From positions 1-28,584 of the IMG/VR virus record IMGVR_UViG_3300049733_000101: a stretch of DNA of 28,584 bases, one strand, 5' to 3'. The stretch comes from a virus. Both the position numbers and the translations under genes were made by a program. Position 1 is the first letter of the stretch, and each line of letters starts with the position of its first letter. Below are positions 1 to 6,500 of the stretch, piece after piece. The notes beneath the pieces were generated by a model. That model saw only the letters and a program-made list of their open reading frames with translations. It was not told the origin of the DNA and made no database searches.

Positions 1-16
1 GAGTGCGTGATTTGAA

Positions 17-72
17 TTTCGTGGGGATGTCGCGCAAGCGACCGCCCCGATGGGCGACTCGTCCCCACGAAA
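17..72 (+). ncRNA. candidate structured leader element (three-way junction)
   Basis: Two 11-nt arms (TTTCGTGGGGA at 17-27 and TCCCCACGAAA at 62-72) are perfect inverted repeats. Between them sit two further perfect hairpins: GTCGC/GCGAC (29-33 with 38-42) closed by a GCAA tetraloop of the GNRA class, and CGCCC/GGGCG (43-47 with 52-56) with a CGAT loop. Only T28 and ACTCG (57-61) stay unpaired at the junction. The fold lies 87 bases upstream of the PEP-CTERM start codon on the same strand. No U-tract follows on either strand, so it is not a standard terminator. I do not recognise a known riboswitch or ribozyme consensus. It could be a cis-regulatory RNA or a DNA cruciform. Confidence 0.5.
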
Positions 73-127
73 AACTCAATACCCAACCTCGCAAACCTCG
101 ACAAACGACCAATCCTGCGATAAGGTT

Positions 128-157
128 CCGGCCTTCAACAGACAACTGAAAGGCCGG
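128..157 (+). promoter_or_regulatory. hairpin abutting the start codon of the PEP-CTERM gene
   Basis: CCGGCCTT (128-135) pairs perfectly with AAGGCCGG (150-157), giving an 8-bp stem with a 14-nt loop. It ends two bases before the ATG at 160. The only purine-rich, Shine-Dalgarno-like bases (AAAGG, 149-153) lie in the 3' arm, so the folded form would hide the ribosome site. Together with the structured element at 17-72 this looks like a translational expression platform, which is an inference. Confidence 0.4.
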
Positions 158-159
158 AC

Positions 160-750
160 ATGCGGGCAGCCACCTTCGCTGGAATCGTTTCCGTTCTCAT
201 CTGCAGCTCACTCTCTGCCTACGCCATCCCTGTCACATACAAATACGTGGGGACGCCATTCACGGAAGTCGGTGGGGTAAATGATGAGCCTTCAGCCTTC
301 AGCACATCCGACTTCATCACGGCCACGGTCATCTTGAATCTGGCGTTGGGTACACCCGCCACAGACATCGCGCCCGCTTGGTGGAAAATGAAGACCCTGG
401 CTACCGGCTGGGGTCCCGGTGGCAGCTTCGAGAATGATAGCGATTGCAGCCTGTACGGAAGTCCGGACTGCGAGTGGTTCAATCGATCCGAGTTCACCGT
501 TGATGCCAACGGCAACATCACCGACTGGGATCTGTACTTCGAAACCTATTTCTACCCGTACCTGGCATTGGGAATTTCCAGTCACGGCGACTGGGCCTTC
601 GAAGATCAGGATGGTGGAACCTATGGGGCCAACGGGACGCCTGGGACGTGGTCGCTGGTCGCGGTACCGGAACCGGGCACGCTCATGCTACTCAGTCTCG
701 GGCTGGCCTTAATTCCCGGCCTTAGCCGCACCGTGCGAGTCCGAAGGTAA
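160..750 (+). CDS. PEP-CTERM sorting domain protein
   Basis: A 196-residue exported protein. Residues 1-22 form a Sec signal peptide with a likely cut after SAYA. The C-terminus, from about residue 169, has the PEP-CTERM layout: VPEPGT, a hydrophobic helix (LMLLSLGLALIPGL), then an arginine-rich tail (RTVRVRR). In this family exosortase (EpsH/XrtA type) recognises the tail and removes it in the inner membrane, releasing or anchoring the protein in the envelope or exopolysaccharide. The body (23-165) is acidic and rich in aromatics and glycine, with one Cys pair near residues 96-103, and matches no enzyme I recognise. The gene is convergent with the lysis operon and overlaps its last gene by 29 bp. 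It may be a host gene at a prophage edge or a phage-carried cargo gene. An exosortase gene would be needed elsewhere in the cell. Confidence 0.85.
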   Translation: MRAATFAGIVSVLICSSLSAYAIPVTYKYVGTPFTEVGGVNDEPSAFSTSDFITATVILNLALGTPATDIAPAWWKMKTLATGWGPGGSFENDSDCSLYGSPDCEWFNRSEFTVDANGNITDWDLYFETYFYPYLALGISSHGDWAFEDQDGGTYGANGTPGTWSLVAVPEPGTLMLLSLGLALIPGLSRTVRVRR

Positions 751-1120
751 AGATCCTCTTTAACTGGCAGCCGATCCCGTTGCGTTTCTTCGTCGCCGCG
801 TCGAAGAGATCTTTATACGTTCTCGCCTTGTCGCGCTCCAGATCGCGTTCGCGCTCGATCGCAGCGTTCAATGCCTTCTGCGCCTCAATTTCTCGGGCGG
901 CTACTGCGCGTTCCCGGTCCCCGAGTTCGCGCTCACGCTCGAGCTGATCGACAGCCAGGTTCAGCCGGACGCGAAATTCCCCAAGCTCGAAGAGTCGCAG
1001 TAAAATCTCGCGTTCTTCATCGGGCGTGAATGGCTGTTCATTTGTCGGGACCTGTCCGTAGCTCGGCCAGCACAGCACGAATACTAGGACGCAGTTCGCT
1101 AATCGGAACCTGTAAAACAC
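722..1120 (-). CDS. exported coiled-coil protein of the lysis cassette (possible outer spanin)
   Basis: A 132-residue protein with a probable GTG start at 1120. GGGAGG sits 8-9 bases upstream, and the next residues form a signal-peptide-like segment (CVLVFVLCWPSYG, about residues 10-22). From about residue 28 to 105 it is a charged coiled coil rich in E and R (many RERE and ERD runs). It ends in a basic, hydrophobic tail with two cysteines (GCQLKRIFTFGLARCG). It overlaps the 3' end of the inner-spanin gene by 83 bases in another frame, as Rz1 genes overlap Rz. However, no clean lipobox precedes either N-terminal cysteine and the protein is not proline-rich, so a classical lipoprotein Rz1 is not supported. 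It is the last gene of the operon and its stop lies inside the convergent PEP-CTERM gene. Confidence 0.6.
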   Translation of the reverse strand: MFYRFRLANCVLVFVLCWPSYGQVPTNEQPFTPDEEREILLRLFELGEFRVRLNLAVDQLERERELGDRERAVAAREIEAQKALNAAIERERDLERDKARTYKDLFDAATKKRNGIGCQLKRIFTFGLARCG

Positions 1121-1457
1121 GGCTGTTATCCTCCCGAGCCCGCGCTTCGATCGCTCCCAATTGCGCCCGATATTGAGACTCGGCCGCGGACCGGTCGCGC
1201 GTAACCGCCTGGCGCTCCGTGGAAACGCGGGCCAGCATCGTCGCGATCTCATCGCGTTGTTTCGCAATCGCGGCCTCGCGCTCGGCCCATTCCTTTTGTT
1301 TCGCGGCTTCGATTTCCTCGGCAGCCTGAAGTCTGCCGCTCGCGATGCCCTGGTTGTAGGCGCGGTTCGTCGCGTAGCGATAGGCGAAGAGCAAAAGCAG
1401 AATCAGCGCTCCGGCACCGGCGAAGCGCCAGTATTTGACGAGCCATAAAAGCATCAT
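1038..1457 (-). CDS. inner-membrane spanin-like protein (Rz-like)
   Basis: A 139-residue protein with one N-terminal transmembrane helix (about residues 10-26, RFAGAGALILLLLFAYRY) and a long periplasmic coiled coil (about 40-115, rich in A, E, Q and R). It ends with a short proline-containing tail (VPISELRPSIRAVLAEL). This is the topology of Rz-type i-spanins, which link to an outer-membrane partner and fuse the two membranes at the last step of lysis in Gram-negative hosts. The start is one of two adjacent ATGs at 1457 and 1454. The first overlaps the upstream stop as ATGA, which suggests translational coupling. An in-frame extension to 1568 would run inside the upstream gene and is not used here. 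The assignment rests on topology and context, not on recognised sequence similarity. Confidence 0.75.
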   Translation of the reverse strand: MMLLWLVKYWRFAGAGALILLLLFAYRYATNRAYNQGIASGRLQAAEEIEAAKQKEWAEREAAIAKQRDEIATMLARVSTERQAVTRDRSAAESQYRAQLGAIEARAREDNSRVLQVPISELRPSIRAVLAELRTGPDK

Positions 1458-1699
1458 GGTTCCTTCGGTTTCTCGGCGTGACCGTTCGCCGACCATCGGG
1501 ATTTGGATATAGCATCGACGAGGCTTTGCCCTCCGATCGTGAAGAAGCCCGAGAAGCCCACAATCCATAAGGCATTCGTAGCGACTTCGTTCGGTGTGCC
1601 GAGCTTCGTCGTGACGGTGACGAGAGCGAGAACTCCGAGAACAACGACGACGAAGGCGAGAATTTTGCGCGAGCGCATACTAGGCCTGACGTCTGTCAT
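1454..1699 (-). CDS. small membrane protein with two TM helices, holin candidate
   Basis: An 81-residue protein with a basic N-terminus (RPSMRSRK), a first hydrophobic helix at about 12-30 (ILAFVVVVLGVLALVTVTT), a second at about 42-60 (NALWIVGFSGFFTIGGQSL), and a charged hydrophilic tail (KSRWSANGHAEKPKEP). Size and topology match class II holins, which form the inner-membrane lesion that starts lysis. It lies between endolysin and spanin genes and overlaps the genes on both sides by ATGA. Because two other membrane proteins are encoded nearby (2336-2470 and 2467-2769), which one is the holin and which might be an antiholin cannot be decided from sequence. Confidence 0.6.
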   Translation of the reverse strand: MTDVRPSMRSRKILAFVVVVLGVLALVTVTTKLGTPNEVATNALWIVGFSGFFTIGGQSLVDAISKSRWSANGHAEKPKEP

Positions 1700-1896
1700 G
1701 GAATTAAATCTCCGTTCTTGTCATAGCTCCGCGGCCGTTCGGTGACCTTGTCGTGTCGCCGGTATGCTTCGTCGCGGGCCTTCATCACGTCGCGAGCGAG
1801 GTCTGGGTTGTGCTGGATCGTGTCAGGGTGATCGTGGATGCATTTATCAAGGTCATCGCCGAACGCGCGCAGGTCGGCAGGATTTGCTTTTGTCAT
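1696..1896 (-). CDS. small hypothetical protein of the lysis cassette
   Basis: A 66-residue, highly charged protein (MTKANPADLRAFGDDLDKC...) with no signal peptide or membrane segment. It is rich in D, R, K and H and contains one cysteine. Its start overlaps the endolysin stop (ATGA at 1893-1896) and its stop overlaps the next start (ATGA at 1696-1699), so it is almost certainly translated with the lysis genes. I do not recognise a family. A cytoplasmic role, for example in lysis timing or as a late accessory protein, is only a guess from context. Confidence 0.6.
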   Translation of the reverse strand: MTKANPADLRAFGDDLDKCIHDHPDTIQHNPDLARDVMKARDEAYRRHDKVTERPRSYDKNGDLIP

Positions 1897-2339
1897 GTGC
1901 TGAAAATACTCCCTGTCTGATCGAATTGCTGTCGGGCTTGGGCCAACGTCATCTCGGCCGGCTTAACCTGGAAGTGAGGAAAGTCTGGGAATGATTTCCA
2001 CTCCGCGCCCGCTTCCGCGCCGGCCGCCTTACCAGCTCGGATGATTTCTTGCCAGATTGGGTCTTTCTTATTCCAAACAGGCTTTCCACCGACCAAGCCG
2101 ACCACGTCCCAAGCACAGCGGTAGTTGTGCCAGCTTTTGCCGCCACGAGCTTTGGTGACCGGCGAGCGGTCCATGTCCTTCGTTCGGCCGATCGCATATA
2201 GGTTCTCCTGCGCGTCGAAATCACGCCAGGTCGAAGTGACGAGCAGTTCGATACCGCGATCCTTACAAAGCTCGATATGTCGTCGGCAGACTTCCTGCGC
2301 AACAGGGTCCAGGTCGCCGATGTTTCTGGAATCGATCAT
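1893..2339 (-). CDS. endolysin, M15-family peptidase (D-Ala-D-Ala carboxypeptidase / L-Ala-D-Glu endopeptidase type)
   Basis: A 148-residue zinc peptidase that would cut the peptide part of peptidoglycan at the end of infection. Visible M15/VanY-type features are an N-terminal helix ending in TSTWRD (residues 35-40), the zinc motif S-x-H-x6-D (S69, H71, D78), and the C-terminal block EWKSFPDFPHFQ (113-124), which supplies the third zinc ligand H122 and a likely catalytic acid. Length is normal for single-domain phage M15 endolysins. There is no signal peptide, so release through a holin is expected. The ATG at 2339 is chosen because it overlaps the upstream 44-residue gene as ATGA. The longer in-frame extension to 2507 would read through that gene in another frame. 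Confidence 0.85.
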   Translation of the reverse strand: MIDSRNIGDLDPVAQEVCRRHIELCKDRGIELLVTSTWRDFDAQENLYAIGRTKDMDRSPVTKARGGKSWHNYRCAWDVVGLVGGKPVWNKKDPIWQEIIRAGKAAGAEAGAEWKSFPDFPHFQVKPAEMTLAQARQQFDQTGSIFST

Positions 2340-2470
2340 ATCGCCCACCGCATAATCAAAATCACTCCCGCGACTAACAACAGCATCAGGATCGCGCACC
2401 ACGCGAAAACAAAAGCTCCAAACAATGTGAGGTCCAGGATCTGCCGCAATTTCGAACGGTGACGGATCAT
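2336..2470 (-). CDS. 44-residue single-TM membrane peptide, holin-like
   Basis: A very short ORF (ATG at 2470, TGA at 2336-2338) translating to a basic head (MIRHRSKLRQ) and one long hydrophobic stretch (about residues 12-40: LTLFGAFVFAWCAILMLLLV continuing to VILIM), ending in RWAI. It fills what would otherwise be a 127-base gap. Its start overlaps the stop of the upstream gene (2467-2470) and its stop overlaps the endolysin start (2336-2339), both as ATGA. Linkage to the endolysin and composition make it a holin, pinholin or antiholin candidate. It is too short for most gene callers. Confidence 0.6.
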   Translation of the reverse strand: MIRHRSKLRQILDLTLFGAFVFAWCAILMLLLVAGVILIMRWAI

Positions 2471-2769
2471 TTGCGGCCCTTTCTGCGCATAAACCCCTCA
2501 GCCTCATCCGGCGACATCCCGTGGAAAAAATCTTCCAATGTCACCAAGCGCTCCAGTGTTCGCTCACTGAGGCGGATTTGTTCTGCGAGAAGACGCTCGG
2601 TCGCCTGCATCTCCTGAATCAGCTGACCGTGCATCTTGATTTGCTCTTCCGCCATCGTGATCCTGTGCTCAATCGACTGTGAAAAGATGAATGCGCCCGC
2701 GATCAGGCCGACCATCTGAATGATCGCGGGTAGCCAGTCGCGTCTCGTCAATGGCGCTTGAGTAGTCAT
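2467..2769 (-). CDS. membrane protein with TM helix plus coiled coil, lysis-associated
   Basis: A 100-residue protein with one transmembrane helix near the N-terminus (about 12-32, WLPAIIQMVGLIAGAFIFSQ) followed by a coiled coil (about 35-80: MAEEQIKMHGQLIQEMQ, RLLAEQIRLSERTLERLVTLE). The tail is basic (FMRRKGRK). It starts in an ATGA overlap with the upstream gene (2766-2769). This layout recurs in small phage membrane proteins next to endolysins, some annotated as holins or hemolysin-like accessory proteins. No diagnostic motif is visible, so the role is inferred from position. Confidence 0.55.
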   Translation of the reverse strand: MTTQAPLTRRDWLPAIIQMVGLIAGAFIFSQSIEHRITMAEEQIKMHGQLIQEMQATERLLAEQIRLSERTLERLVTLEDFFHGMSPDEAEGFMRRKGRK

Positions 2770-3185
2770 TGCTTTGTCTTTTCCTTTTTGAAGATTGTCT
2801 TGCCCTTGCTGTGGACTTCCAATTCATCAAAGGTCCAGGCGAATTTGTCCGCGCCCGGAATGAGATGGGTTGCAAATAAATCCTCCAATGCTTCCTGCGT
2901 GAACACAAAGTTCGGGTTTCCGTTAACGTCGCAAAATAGCTGACTGAACAACGGCTCCCGAATGGTGATGATTGCCCCGTTACCGCGCCGATCTGGATCG
3001 ATCCAAAACTTGCCGGACGAATCGAGCCCGCCGAAAGCAATCGTAAAGTGTGCGAGCTTTTGCAAGTGGTCGATGGTCATCGCGACGACCTGCACCTGAT
3101 CCACATCGAGGACTTCCGCTTTGCGGTCTTGCTTGTTCGTGACGGCCGCCATCGTGTCGAGGCTCTTAACGAGACTACCCTTCAT
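2766..3185 (-). CDS. hypothetical protein at the head of the lysis cassette
   Basis: A 139-residue soluble-looking protein (MKGSLVKSLDTMAAVTN...) with no signal peptide or membrane segment. The middle (45-75) reads like a beta-rich segment (HFTIAFGGLDSSGKFWIDPD) and the C-terminus is lysine-rich (KGKTIFKKEKTKQ). GGGAG lies 9 bases before the ATG at 3185. It is the first gene after the short divergent intergenic gap 3186-3242, so it may also be the first gene of a lysis transcript. I do not recognise a family. Confidence 0.6.
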   Translation of the reverse strand: MKGSLVKSLDTMAAVTNKQDRKAEVLDVDQVQVVAMTIDHLQKLAHFTIAFGGLDSSGKFWIDPDRRGNGAIITIREPLFSQLFCDVNGNPNFVFTQEALEDLFATHLIPGADKFAWTFDELEVHSKGKTIFKKEKTKQ

Positions 3186-3203
3186 TTATTCATTCTCCCG
3201 TTT

Positions 3204-3232
3204 TTGCGTTCGTTGGCGAGGTTTGCTAGGAT
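3204..3232 (+). promoter_or_regulatory. possible sigma70-type promoter for the secreted plus-strand gene
   Basis: TTGCGT (3204-3209), a 17-base spacer, then TAGGAT (3227-3232), preceded by TGC as in an extended -10. It lies in the 57-base gap between divergent genes. The predicted transcript start would be near 3238-3240, only a few bases before the ATG at 3243, which would make the mRNA nearly leaderless. The match to consensus is partial (3/6 and 4/6), so this is tentative. Confidence 0.3.
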
Positions 3233-3242
3233 TCATTTCTCT

Positions 3243-3584
3243 ATGAGATACGTGCTCGCTTTGCTGTTCGTCATCATCGCCGTTACGGCCTATGCACAGT
3301 TCGGCGATCCACGACAAAATCCCTACGTTCCGTCAACGCCCGCGTTGATACATCCGCTCGGCATTGTCGTTGCCAGCGAAAACTTTGAACTCGAACGTCA
3401 GATTCGAGAACAACTCGCAACGGCAACGACGGATTTAGAAGTCCTACGAATTAACAACCAACGCACCGAAGAGGCGCAACGTCGTCTGATGCAATTTCTG
3501 ATTTATCAGGCGAACACTCACCCTGAAGACCTTCGTCGCTTCGGGCTTGCCATACTGCGAGAACCGGGCGGATCACTTCCCTAG
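3243..3584 (+). CDS. small secreted protein encoded against the late operon
   Basis: A 113-residue protein with a clear signal peptide (MRYVLALLFVIIAVTAYA, cut before QFGDP). A proline-rich linker (NPYVPSTPALIHPLG) follows, then a helical segment (about 47-95, FELERQIREQLATATTDLEV...). It is on the opposite strand to its neighbours, between tail tip and lysis genes. Its TAG stop (3582-3584) shares the palindrome CTAG with the stop of the tail-tip gene. The ATG at 3243 is chosen because the upstream frame extension lies inside the divergent gene and lacks a signal peptide. A weak AGGA lies 12 bases upstream. Such isolated plus-strand genes are typical of morons (cargo genes with their own promoter). 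The function is unknown; an envelope or periplasmic role is inferred. Confidence 0.65.
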   Translation: MRYVLALLFVIIAVTAYAQFGDPRQNPYVPSTPALIHPLGIVVASENFELERQIREQLATATTDLEVLRINNQRTEEAQRRLMQFLIYQANTHPEDLRRFGLAILREPGGSLP

Positions 3585-6500
3585 ACCAAATACAAATACC
3601 GTTTTGCGCCCGTGCCGAAATCGGAGTTGTCGAATGCGACCCGGCGTAATGAGCCGTCACCCTGGATCAGCACGCCAGTATTCACGCCTGAGTCTGCACC
3701 ATCCGCCTGAAGGCCGATACCGCTGCTGCCATACAGCTCTGCGGCGCCAGAGGGCAGGGCGATTGATGCATTGGCCGAAGCATTGGCGAGGCCGTTTCCA
3801 TTATTAACGATGAAATTAATCGCGTTCTGAGCTTGAACGCCCGACGCATTGACAAGCAACCGATTTGTGCCACCGATTGCGAATTGAGCCGCAGAGCTTC
3901 CCAGGACTAAACTTACATTTAACGTAGAATCGCCCAGGCCCAACAGGGTGCCTTGCGCCTGTACGGCAGTCGTAAAAATCTTTCCTGCGTTACTTCCGCT
4001 TATAGCAATTTGAGTTTGTAAGGTTCCGCCCGTATCGAAAGCACGTAGCCCATTGGTGGAGTCAAGTGCGACGCGGCCGCCACTCGTCGCAGTTTGCAGC
4101 GTTGCCCCGGTAATCGTCCCGCTCGCTGTGATCGTCTGCGCGAAGATGTCCGTCAGATCGGCCTTCGCCGCAGTCACCGCATTCGCATTCAACTTCGGGG
4201 TAGTGACCGCACTGCTCGAAATCTTCGTCTCGGTGATGGCGTTCGTGTCCACCTTCGCCGAGATGATTGCCGAGTCCCGAATCTGACTGCTCTTGTATCC
4301 CAGAAACGTCTTGTTGGGCGGTGAGCCGGTCACTTTGCCGTGCCCCCATAGATTGTTGAGTGCAACCCAGGCGTACATTTGCGGCGCGCCTGCTTCGATT
4401 GTGACCTTACGTTTCGCGCTGCGTTGCTCGGACAGCGCGGTTATTCCCTCATTGGTGATGACCGCGTGCAGATTGATCTTGTCGTAGAAATGATTCCCTG
4501 GCGTGACAATGTAGTACTTGCATCCCGTCAGCGTGTGCGTGATCCGGTTGAACGGCAGTTCAAAGGTGATTTCGGTCGCCGTATTCGAAATGATGGGCGC
4601 GATATAAATAACACCTTCGTAGTCCCACGTCGGCGAACCGCCGCGCTTCGTCGAGAACACAACCAGGTCTTTGCCCGCCCATTGGTTCGTTGTCCATGCC
4701 TTGCCGCTATCGGTGAGCTTATTCTCGCCCGCATTGATCGCGCCGCCCGTTCCGGTCTCATCCGTGGTCGCGGTCGGCAAGGTGCTTGCCGAATGAACCA
4801 TGATCGTGTAGCCCCAATAGCTCTGCGCTTGCTGCGATGGGACACTGAATTCGAGTTCAAATTGCGTGCCGCTCAGATAGGTTTTACCCGTGTCCGTGTC
4901 GATATACATCGTCACGGTCGGTGCTGCCACCAGATCCGTATCCTGGGCAGCGTCCGCAATTGCCGTGGTTCGAACTAACGTGCTCGACCAGGCGCTTTCG
5001 CCGAACGAATTCCGGACGAGCGCGCGGAAATAATAGGTGTCTGGGCTGTTAACCCGGAAGCGCGTCGTCACCTTCTCGGTGATCGAAAATTCGCGATCGA
5101 ACGGAGTCGTGAAGCCAGCATCGAGCGCAACCTGCAGGCGAGCCAAATAGACGCCGCTCCAGTTCACAGCGCCGCCTGGCTTGTCGATGCCGACGACCCA
5201 TTCATACTCGTTTGTGTTGAGAGATGAATAATTGAGGAATGTGCCGATCGTGGGAGCGGTCGGAACGTCGGTATCCGCGCCCGCGCTGGAGGAGCTCGTT
5301 GCGGTCAACGCGCTCGTGGCTGTGCCTTCGACATTCAGGATCGATAGACCCTTGATCCAGTAATAGTACGTAGTGGATGGGTCGACAGAGGCATCAATGA
5401 ACAGCGTTCCGTCGAGAGTCGCAATCTTCGTCGCGGTACCAAGGTCGTTGACCGTGTTCCGGTAGACATGAAACGCCTTGAACAGCTTGAGATTCGTGCC
5501 GGTGTAGGCATCCCATTTCAGCGTGACTAATTGACTACCCAGGAAAATTTGCGGATTCCCAGGCGCGGCCAACGTATCCGTCATTCCATCGACCAGCACC
5601 GAGAACCGCGGATACTTGAAGTTGCCGTTTGCGAGCTTCGTCCCGACGTCCATCGCGTGACCGCTGAGCGCCCGCGATACGGCGCAGAAATGTTGGATGG
5701 TTCCGGTAACCGGGTAGTTGTCGATGATCTCGCCGCTATTGTAAAGGTCGCCGATGTATTGCCAGGCGCCCTCCACGGGCGATCCGCCGCCGTCATCGTT
5801 CGTGACATGCAGCGCGACGGATTTGAAATTGTCCTTCGGGTTAGGATCGGTCCAGGTGAATGTCAGGCGAGTACTCGGCTTGTTGTTCGCATCAAAGATT
5901 CCCGATTCCGCAACACTGAAACCGGTAACGGCCGGCACTTCGGCATCGGGCGGATACGGTGCGTCGATCCGGTCGTATTTTGAAACCGTCAGCGCCGTAT
6001 CGTCGTAAATCCCGTTGCTGTGCAGCACGGCCTCGACTTCCTTCGCGAAGACGAATCCACCATCATCCACCTGAAGCAATTCATGCGAAATATACGTAAC
6101 GCGGAAGTACTGCTCTCCGTTGGCCGCGCTCAAGAGATCGTCTTCGACTTCAATAACGTCGCCGATCTCTAAATCCTCGACCGCACGATAGAACGCCTTG
6201 AACGTGACTTTAAGATTGTTCGAAAGCCCGCCCTGGCCGAACTCGCCGGCGCGCAACAGCAACGTCGCTAGCCGGGCGGCCTCGTCGAGTGACGACGTTC
6301 CCGGCAAGTCGACGACTTTAGTAATGGCTCTCCGGCTGTTATCGCCGAGCTTCGTACCGAGATCGGTCTGTGCTTCGCGATCGGCGACCGTCAGTGAGAC
6401 CTTCGCATAATCGGAGATATCGACATAATTGACGCGGATCTCGTTGGGAATTTCCGCAATCGAGCGACGCTGCTTGACGAGGCTCGATTGGTTGCCGTTC

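Noticed and set aside
17-72. Three-way fold as hammerhead ribozyme or known riboswitch
   Set aside because: No CUGAUGA/GAAA core and no consensus that I recognise for TPP, cobalamin, fluoride, c-di-GMP, SAM or guanidine classes, so it was kept as unassigned.
1249-1644. 131-codon frame overlapping the spanin, tested as an embedded Rz1
   Set aside because: There is no signal peptide or lipobox and it is R/S-rich shadow text; the GTG-started gene at 1120 is a better candidate for the partner.
2340-2507. Longer N-terminus for the endolysin (start at 2507)
   Set aside because: The extra 56 residues run in another frame across the 44-residue membrane gene and lack the M15 pattern; the ATG at 2339 fits the overlap style of the operon.
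3048-3242. 5' extension of the secreted plus-strand gene
   Set aside because: It lies antisense to the 2766-3185 gene and would hide the signal peptide internally.
4379-4978. 199-codon plus-strand frame inside the tail-tip gene
   Set aside because: Arginine-rich shadow of a long, well-supported gene, with no start signal.
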